This document shows positions 59,722-64,000 of a stretch of 64,000 bases of DNA, piece by piece. Numbering within the stretch: position 1 is the first letter of the stretch; every line of letters begins with the position of its first letter. Both the position numbers and the translations under genes were made by a program. Under the pieces are notes generated by a model. It had not been told where the DNA came from. It saw nothing but the letters and a program-made list of their open reading frames with translations, and searched no databases. This DNA comes from Acetobacterium woodii DSM 1030 (GTDB lineage: Bacteria > Bacillota > Clostridia > Eubacteriales > Eubacteriaceae), in the NCBI RefSeq assembly GCF_000247605.1, contig NC_016894.1, forward strand, positions 2,407,732 to 2,471,731, given 5' to 3'.

Positions 59722-62658
59722 TCAGTCCTTATATTGAACCCCGACTTTTCTCATCGTCATTATTTGTTCTGAAAACTCAGCTTGTTTCATATCATTAAGC
59801 TTATTTAAAATAAAAATCATATGTTTTCTTGCTTCTTCAATAATACTTTTGAATTTTTTGTATTCGCTGGAATCAGCTGTAAATATCGTTAATTGTCTTT
59901 TATATATTTCGATGTAATTTTTTTCTAGCTCAAGTGCAAATTGCAAAAACTCTTTATCCGAAGGAGAATTGACACTTCCGCAATTATTTGCGACATAATC
60001 AGCTTGTTGCAGCGAAATATCTGACACCATTTTATCCAAATGGATATTTTTGTATTGATCATCACTTGCAAGATCAATCATCAATCGTTTATGTTTGAAT
60101 TCTTCCTGGGCAAAACTGCGAACAACCGCTTTTAGTTTTTCCGAGCAAACTTCGGAAAATTTTTCATACAGCTCAGCTCCGTCCTCTTCAATCTTAGCAA
60201 GTAGCAAAAACCATTCCTTCAAATTCATCGTTTGAAACTCTTTTTTTACCTCATCAAACTCTGACGATTCTGAAGCGATAGTATCTAAAGTAACTAGTGA
60301 ACTTTTGTTTGATTTTTCATCTAAAAAATCTGGTGTGAATCGATTCATATCTGAAATATTTGATTCTTTGAAATTGATCTCATCTTCTGCCGGAACAAAC
60401 TTAAAGAGATTTTTTTCGCTACTCACTTGTGATGATTCAGGTATTATGAGATCGTTACTATCAGCAAATTCATTATTACTAGGTAAATCGATTTCTGACT
60501 TTTCTCTAAAATGAAACTGCACTGTGTTCGTACCAGGTAATTCAATTGATTTACCTAAAAATTGAGTCTCATTAACATCAGATTTTTCACTAATTACTGG
60601 AGACTGTCCCTTTGAGTCCGGTGATTTTTCATTATTAAATAATGAGTGAATATTCTCAATCACTGGTTTCTCATCAGAATACAGAGAATGAACTTTTTCA
60701 TGAACGGTATTTTCTTTGTTTTTAGAATACTTACTTTCATTCATAGAGATTTCAGTCTTTTGTGAATTCAGAATTTTTCTTGAGTTTTCTATTTCTTCAT
60801 TTGTTTTCGACAGTTTCTCGTTAGCATTATATAATTCTTGACTTGTTGTCTGTAATTCGTTTTTCATGGTATCAAGTTCGTTTTTTATGGTTTCCAACTT
60901 CTGTTTCAGAAGTTCTGGCAGTTTATTTCCTTTTTCCAACTCCGTTTTTTGATTATCCAATTCAATATTAACCGTCAAAAGTTCATCTTTCGACAACTCT
61001 AAAAGATTATTATTAATCCGCAATTCGTTTTTACTCGTAATTAGTTTTTCGTTGACATTCTGTAACTCTTCTTTTGCTATCACTAATAATTCATCATTAT
61101 TCTGTAATTCTTTTCGACCTTGACTCAGTTTTTTATCAATTTCATGCAGCTCTGCTTTTGATTTTTTCAATTGTCCATCATTATTCTGCAATTCCGTTCG
61201 ATCACGACTCAGTTTTTCATCGATTTCATGCAGTTCTGTTTTTGATCTTTTCAATCGTTCATCATTGCTCTGCAATTCCATTTGATCTTTGATCAATTTT
61301 TTAGTAATTTTCTGCAACTCTTCATTCGATTTTTCCAATCGAAGATCGTTGTTTTGCAACTCCGTTTGCTTTTGTTGTAATTCTTCATTGACTTTTTCCA
61401 ACTCAGCTGTTGCTGTATACAATTGGTCATCATTATTCTGTAACTCTGTTTGAACGCGAGTCAGTTTCTCATCCATATTTTGCATTTCAACACGAGTTCG
61501 ACTTATTTTTTCAGTGATTTGCTGCAATTCTTCGTTAGCTTTTGCCAGTCGTTCATCATTGCTGCACAGTTCAGCCCGATCTTGAATTAACTTTTTTCCA
61601 ACTCGTTGTAGCTCTTCTTTTGATGTTTCCAATAACATTATATTATTTTGCAATTCTGTTTTGTCTTCACTCAGTTTTTTATTAATTGTCTGTAATTCTT
61701 CTTTAGCTGTTTCTAATAATTCATTTGTCTTTTGCAATTCTGTTTTATTTTGAGCCAGCTGCTCATTAACACTCACTAATTCGTTTTTGTATTTTTGCAA
61801 AAGCTCGCTGTTATTCTGCAATTCCGTACGATTTGTTATTAGTTTTTCATTAATTGTCTGTAAATTTTCCTGTGCGATTTCGACTAATTGGTCATTCATC
61901 TCTAAATCGCTTTTGGTCACATCCAACTTTCCGTTTGTTTTCTGCAACTCTATCTGCAACATTTCATAAATCTCATTATTTGTCTGTAGTTCACTTTTGA
62001 TAGTTGCTAATTCTACATATTTAGAATTAAGGGTATTCTCAATTTTTAATAATTCTTGTTCAGCATCCATTTGTACTTGAAGATTAGTTTTTTCATCCAA
62101 GAAAATTGGATATCTTTGACTTTCGATTACGTTTTGTTGTAACTTAATTTTATTTGAAGCATTCTCAAAAATAACGATAAATAATGCTGGTTCCTCCTTA
62201 TGATTCTCTAAGGGTCCCACTGTGAGATTCACCAATACGTACCCACCGATTGTTTTAACTTTAAGGTCTGGTGAATATACAATTTTTTGTAGTGTCACGG
62301 CTTCATTCAAAGCAACTGTAAGCTTTCGTCGTATGCCAACACGAGACATTTTCAGAATATTGCTTGTCCCATGATATCCTGGCACTGGCTCTAAAAACAC
62401 ACCCGTTTGTCCGTGAATAAACTGAATTTGTCCTAATGCATCAACAACAACTGCCGCTGGAGCAAACTGTTTTAAAAGCATGCGTTCAGTCAACCATCGC
62501 AATGATTTTTTTACCGGTTTTGATATCTTAAAACCGGTTGTTTGCAATTCATCATCGCCTGCTGTCATCTGTTCAATAAATTGATCATTAACTTTGTAAC
62601 GGGGATAATCATCATTATCTTTTTTGGTATTTTCAACCTTATTTTTTTGTTCCGACAT
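59722..62658 (-). CDS. PAS / 28-residue-repeat coiled coil / ferritin-like fusion protein
   Basis: A 978-residue soluble protein with no signal or TM. Residues 50-180 resemble the PAS domain of CheB-CheR fusion proteins (LTERMLLKQFAPAAVVVDAL, FIHGQTGVFLEPVPG, LKMSRVGIRRKLTVALNEA). About 195-635 are a heptad coiled coil built of about fourteen tandem 28-residue repeats (consensus TELQNNDELLxxSKEELQxINEKLxxDR). About 640-810 are a polar, disordered linker with short EKS repeats. About 812-960 form a ferritin-like four-helix domain: helix 1 KIEEDGAELYEKF, helix 2 FAQEEFKHKRLM (E853/H856), helix 3 LELEKNYIEIYKRQ, helix 4 IIEEARKHMIFI. The metal set is nearly complete. It is probably a redox/oxygen-linked scaffold; no function is proven. 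Confidence 0.85.
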   Translation of the reverse strand: MSEQKNKVENTKKDNDDYPRYKVNDQFIEQMTAGDDELQTTGFKISKPVKKSLRWLTERMLLKQFAPAAVVVDALGQIQFIHGQTGVFLEPVPGYHGTSNILKMSRVGIRRKLTVALNEAVTLQKIVYSPDLKVKTIGGYVLVNLTVGPLENHKEEPALFIVIFENASNKIKLQQNVIESQRYPIFLDEKTNLQVQMDAEQELLKIENTLNSKYVELATIKSELQTNNEIYEMLQIELQKTNGKLDVTKSDLEMNDQLVEIAQENLQTINEKLITNRTELQNNSELLQKYKNELVSVNEQLAQNKTELQKTNELLETAKEELQTINKKLSEDKTELQNNIMLLETSKEELQRVGKKLIQDRAELCSNDERLAKANEELQQITEKISRTRVEMQNMDEKLTRVQTELQNNDDQLYTATAELEKVNEELQQKQTELQNNDLRLEKSNEELQKITKKLIKDQMELQSNDERLKRSKTELHEIDEKLSRDRTELQNNDGQLKKSKAELHEIDKKLSQGRKELQNNDELLVIAKEELQNVNEKLITSKNELRINNNLLELSKDELLTVNIELDNQKTELEKGNKLPELLKQKLETIKNELDTMKNELQTTSQELYNANEKLSKTNEEIENSRKILNSQKTEISMNESKYSKNKENTVHEKVHSLYSDEKPVIENIHSLFNNEKSPDSKGQSPVISEKSDVNETQFLGKSIELPGTNTVQFHFREKSEIDLPSNNEFADSNDLIIPESSQVSSEKNLFKFVPAEDEINFKESNISDMNRFTPDFLDEKSNKSSLVTLDTIASESSEFDEVKKEFQTMNLKEWFLLLAKIEEDGAELYEKFSEVCSEKLKAVVRSFAQEEFKHKRLMIDLASDDQYKNIHLDKMVSDISLQQADYVANNCGSVNSPSDKEFLQFALELEKNYIEIYKRQLTIFTADSSEYKKFKSIIEEARKHMIFILNKLNDMKQAEFSEQIMTMRKVGVQYKD

Positions 62659-63200
62659 CGTATTTTACTCCTTCCTACAACTAGATTTAATTATCAGACC
62701 TATTGAAGTGCCTTAAATCTTGATCAAATTAACATACAAAAACATTTAAGCGAGTGGTTCAAATTTAAAATGATTTAAATCGTAGCACTTTTTAATATTG
62801 TATCTAAATTGTATCTTTTTTAATGTTTTTTCATCTAAAAACAATTATTTAATCAGATTATAGCAGGTATTGCTCCGATTGTCAAAGATATTGTAACATT
62901 TTTGTAACTATATTTCAATTATGTAATTTTCGTCGACTATTTAGAATTAATTCAGATATAAATCTGAATTAATTCTAATGTCTACTTACATCTTTTATCG
63001 ATAAATCTATTGATAACAATAATGTCGGCAATTTGTCTAAATTCTTTAAATTTGATGGTCATTTTAGCATAAAAAACTTTCCATCTTAGAAAAAACAATG
63101 ATTCATTTGATTCGTAACTTTAAAACCGCGGCTAACAAGATCATAAACAGATTTCTAATGCTTATCAATTTTTCCAAAACCAGTGATATCCAATAAATAG
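62659..63200. other. Intergenic region with a 38-bp perfect palindrome
   Basis: About 540 bases without an ORF, between the coiled-coil gene and the aat-like gene on the same strand. It contains TTAGAATTAATTCAGAT (62941-62957)/ATCTGAATTAATTCTAA (62962-62978) with a 4-base loop, a strong hairpin with no T-tract. It could be an operator, a terminator remnant or an mRNA end. The coiled-coil gene promoter must lie to its left. I saw nothing else. Confidence 0.55.
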
Positions 63201-64000
63201 TTATAACGTATCCATATTTTTCTGTTTCTCCTGCATCTTAATATCATGGTTTCGGATCGCTATACTCAAATCCCACTTTTCAAATAAATCTTCCCACTTT
63301 TCTACAGCGTCAGGCATTTGAGAACACTGATTTAATTCTTTTAAAAATTCGTCACGTGTGATGATAACAGCACCCATTGATTTTAAATGATCTGTCGGCC
63401 AAATTCCACAGTCCATCATCGTATAATTCAATTCCTCCATTCGAATGGCTAATGCAATCATGGCAACTTTTGAAGCGTGATTCACTCGTGTAAATTTTGA
63501 AGCGACAAAAAAATAAGTTCCAAATGTAATCCCAAATAACCCGGCAACCAACTTCTCTTCCTGCCAGACTTCAATCGAATGGGAGAACCCTACATCATGG
63601 AGAACTGATGATGCTACTATGCGTTCTGGCGTAAGCCAGGTATTATCGATTCGACCTTCCGTACAACCAATCACAACTTCAGAAAAAGCCTTATCGACCG
63701 TTAAACTAAAATTCTTTTGTTTGATAAATCTTCGTACAATTTTTGAAATATGAATATCTTTTGGATATATTACACAACGTATTTCAGATGTCCACCAAAG
63801 TATCGGCTCGTTATTGTAAAAACAAGGACAAATTCCATTTTTATACGCATAAATCATTCTCTCCGGTGTCAAATCTCCTCCAATTGCCAATAATTCTCCT
63901 GCCGGTCCCAGTCTAATTTTTTTATTAGCCGCTGTATGTGGGGGAAAATACATCTCCTTGTTTAATAAATATGCTTTGCCTCTATATTTAAAATTACGAG
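63201..64000 (-). CDS. aat: Leucyl/phenylalanyl-tRNA-protein transferase-like protein, 5' end outside the window
   Basis: The family order is clear: FPPHTAA, LLAIGGDLTPERMIYAYKNG, PILWWTSEIRCVIYP, DKAFSEVVIGC, HSIEVWQEEKLVAGLFGI, HASKVAMIAL, MMDCGIWPTDHLKSMGA. An ATG at 63953 has a poorly spaced site, and the frame stays open to the window edge reading GKAYLLNKE just before it, which matches the usual Aat N-terminus, so the start is beyond 64000. Several positions differ from classical Aat: ICPCFY for IFPWY, VASKFT for GESMFS, DCG for DCQ. The enzyme adds Leu/Phe to protein N-termini for ClpS/ClpAP degradation; this one may be altered. Confidence 0.85.
   Translation of the reverse strand, partial: RNFKYRGKAYLLNKEMYFPPHTAANKKIRLGPAGELLAIGGDLTPERMIYAYKNGICPCFYNNEPILWWTSEIRCVIYPKDIHISKIVRRFIKQKNFSLTVDKAFSEVVIGCTEGRIDNTWLTPERIVASSVLHDVGFSHSIEVWQEEKLVAGLFGITFGTYFFVASKFTRVNHASKVAMIALAIRMEELNYTMMDCGIWPTDHLKSMGAVIITRDEFLKELNQCSQMPDAVEKWEDLFEKWDLSIAIRNHDIKMQEKQKNMDTL

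Noticed and set aside
61074-61292. Regular repeats that could suggest a CRISPR array
   Set aside because: They are 84-bp in-frame coding repeats of the coiled-coil protein with no unique spacers.

Overview
The window is AT-rich DNA from a Gram-positive anaerobe, most likely a member of the Clostridia. Supporting evidence is a tryptophan T-box leader, a LicT-type antitermination system, many Shine-Dalgarno sites of the GGAGG type, a Wzy-type tyrosine-kinase capsule module (CpsB/C/D plus LytR-CpsA-Psr), and anaerobe-style flavin and ferredoxin proteins (EFR1 type, an Old Yellow Enzyme with a 4Fe-4S cluster, an aldo/keto reductase with a ferredoxin tail). An acetogen of the Acetobacterium/Eubacterium group would fit, but this is inference from gene content only.

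Layout. 1-6330: the trp operon trpEGDCFB(A) on the minus strand behind a T-box riboswitch; trpA leaves the window on the left. 6400-16100: a GNAT enzyme, a large poly-HAMP chemoreceptor facing two CheX-type proteins, a DEAD-box helicase, a 52-residue basic protein, a cold-shock protein, a DHH phosphoesterase, a lipoprotein and a decayed ribokinase. 16100-30600: arylamine N-acetyltransferase, TraX-like protein, RecQ, nitroreductase, dCMP deaminase, a LysR/enoate-reductase pair, a Crp-type regulator divergent from a split permease with a ferredoxin tail, Maf, an orphan RsmH and two GNAT enzymes. Three palindromic repeat elements lie in this stretch (24982-25220, 26104-26272, 29920-30087).

30600-36000: a solute-binding lipoprotein followed at once by a membrane GGDEF-EAL protein, then a MoaE-like protein. 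36000-39530: a glucose-type PTS permease behind a RAT/terminator and its LicT-type antiterminator. 39530-49420: a URO-D-type methyltransferase relative, EFR1 ferredoxin, a PadR/membrane-protein pair, a GntR/ABC operon with a clear operator, an aldo/keto reductase broken by a 31-bp tandem duplication, its probable TetR repressor, a NYN-LOTUS protein and a flavoprotein. 49500-54000: a diguanylate cyclase, an HD-GYP protein and an ABC-F ATPase. 54000-62700: an exopolysaccharide control block (CpsD, CpsC, LCP, CapD-type dehydratase, CpsB phosphatase) preceded by an unusual protein that joins a CheB/CheR-type PAS domain, about fourteen 28-residue coiled-coil repeats and a ferritin-like domain. 63200-64000: a divergent leucyl/phenylalanyl-tRNA-protein transferase whose true start lies beyond the right edge.

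Themes: signal transduction is dense. Cyclic-di-GMP turnover appears three times (one GGDEF-EAL, one GGDEF, one HD-GYP), next to chemotaxis and a polysaccharide kinase/phosphatase system. The best candidates for undescribed biology are the PAS/coiled-coil/ferritin fusion, the transition-only-diverged palindromic repeat family with apparent target duplications, and the solute-binding-protein/GGDEF-EAL pair without a transporter.
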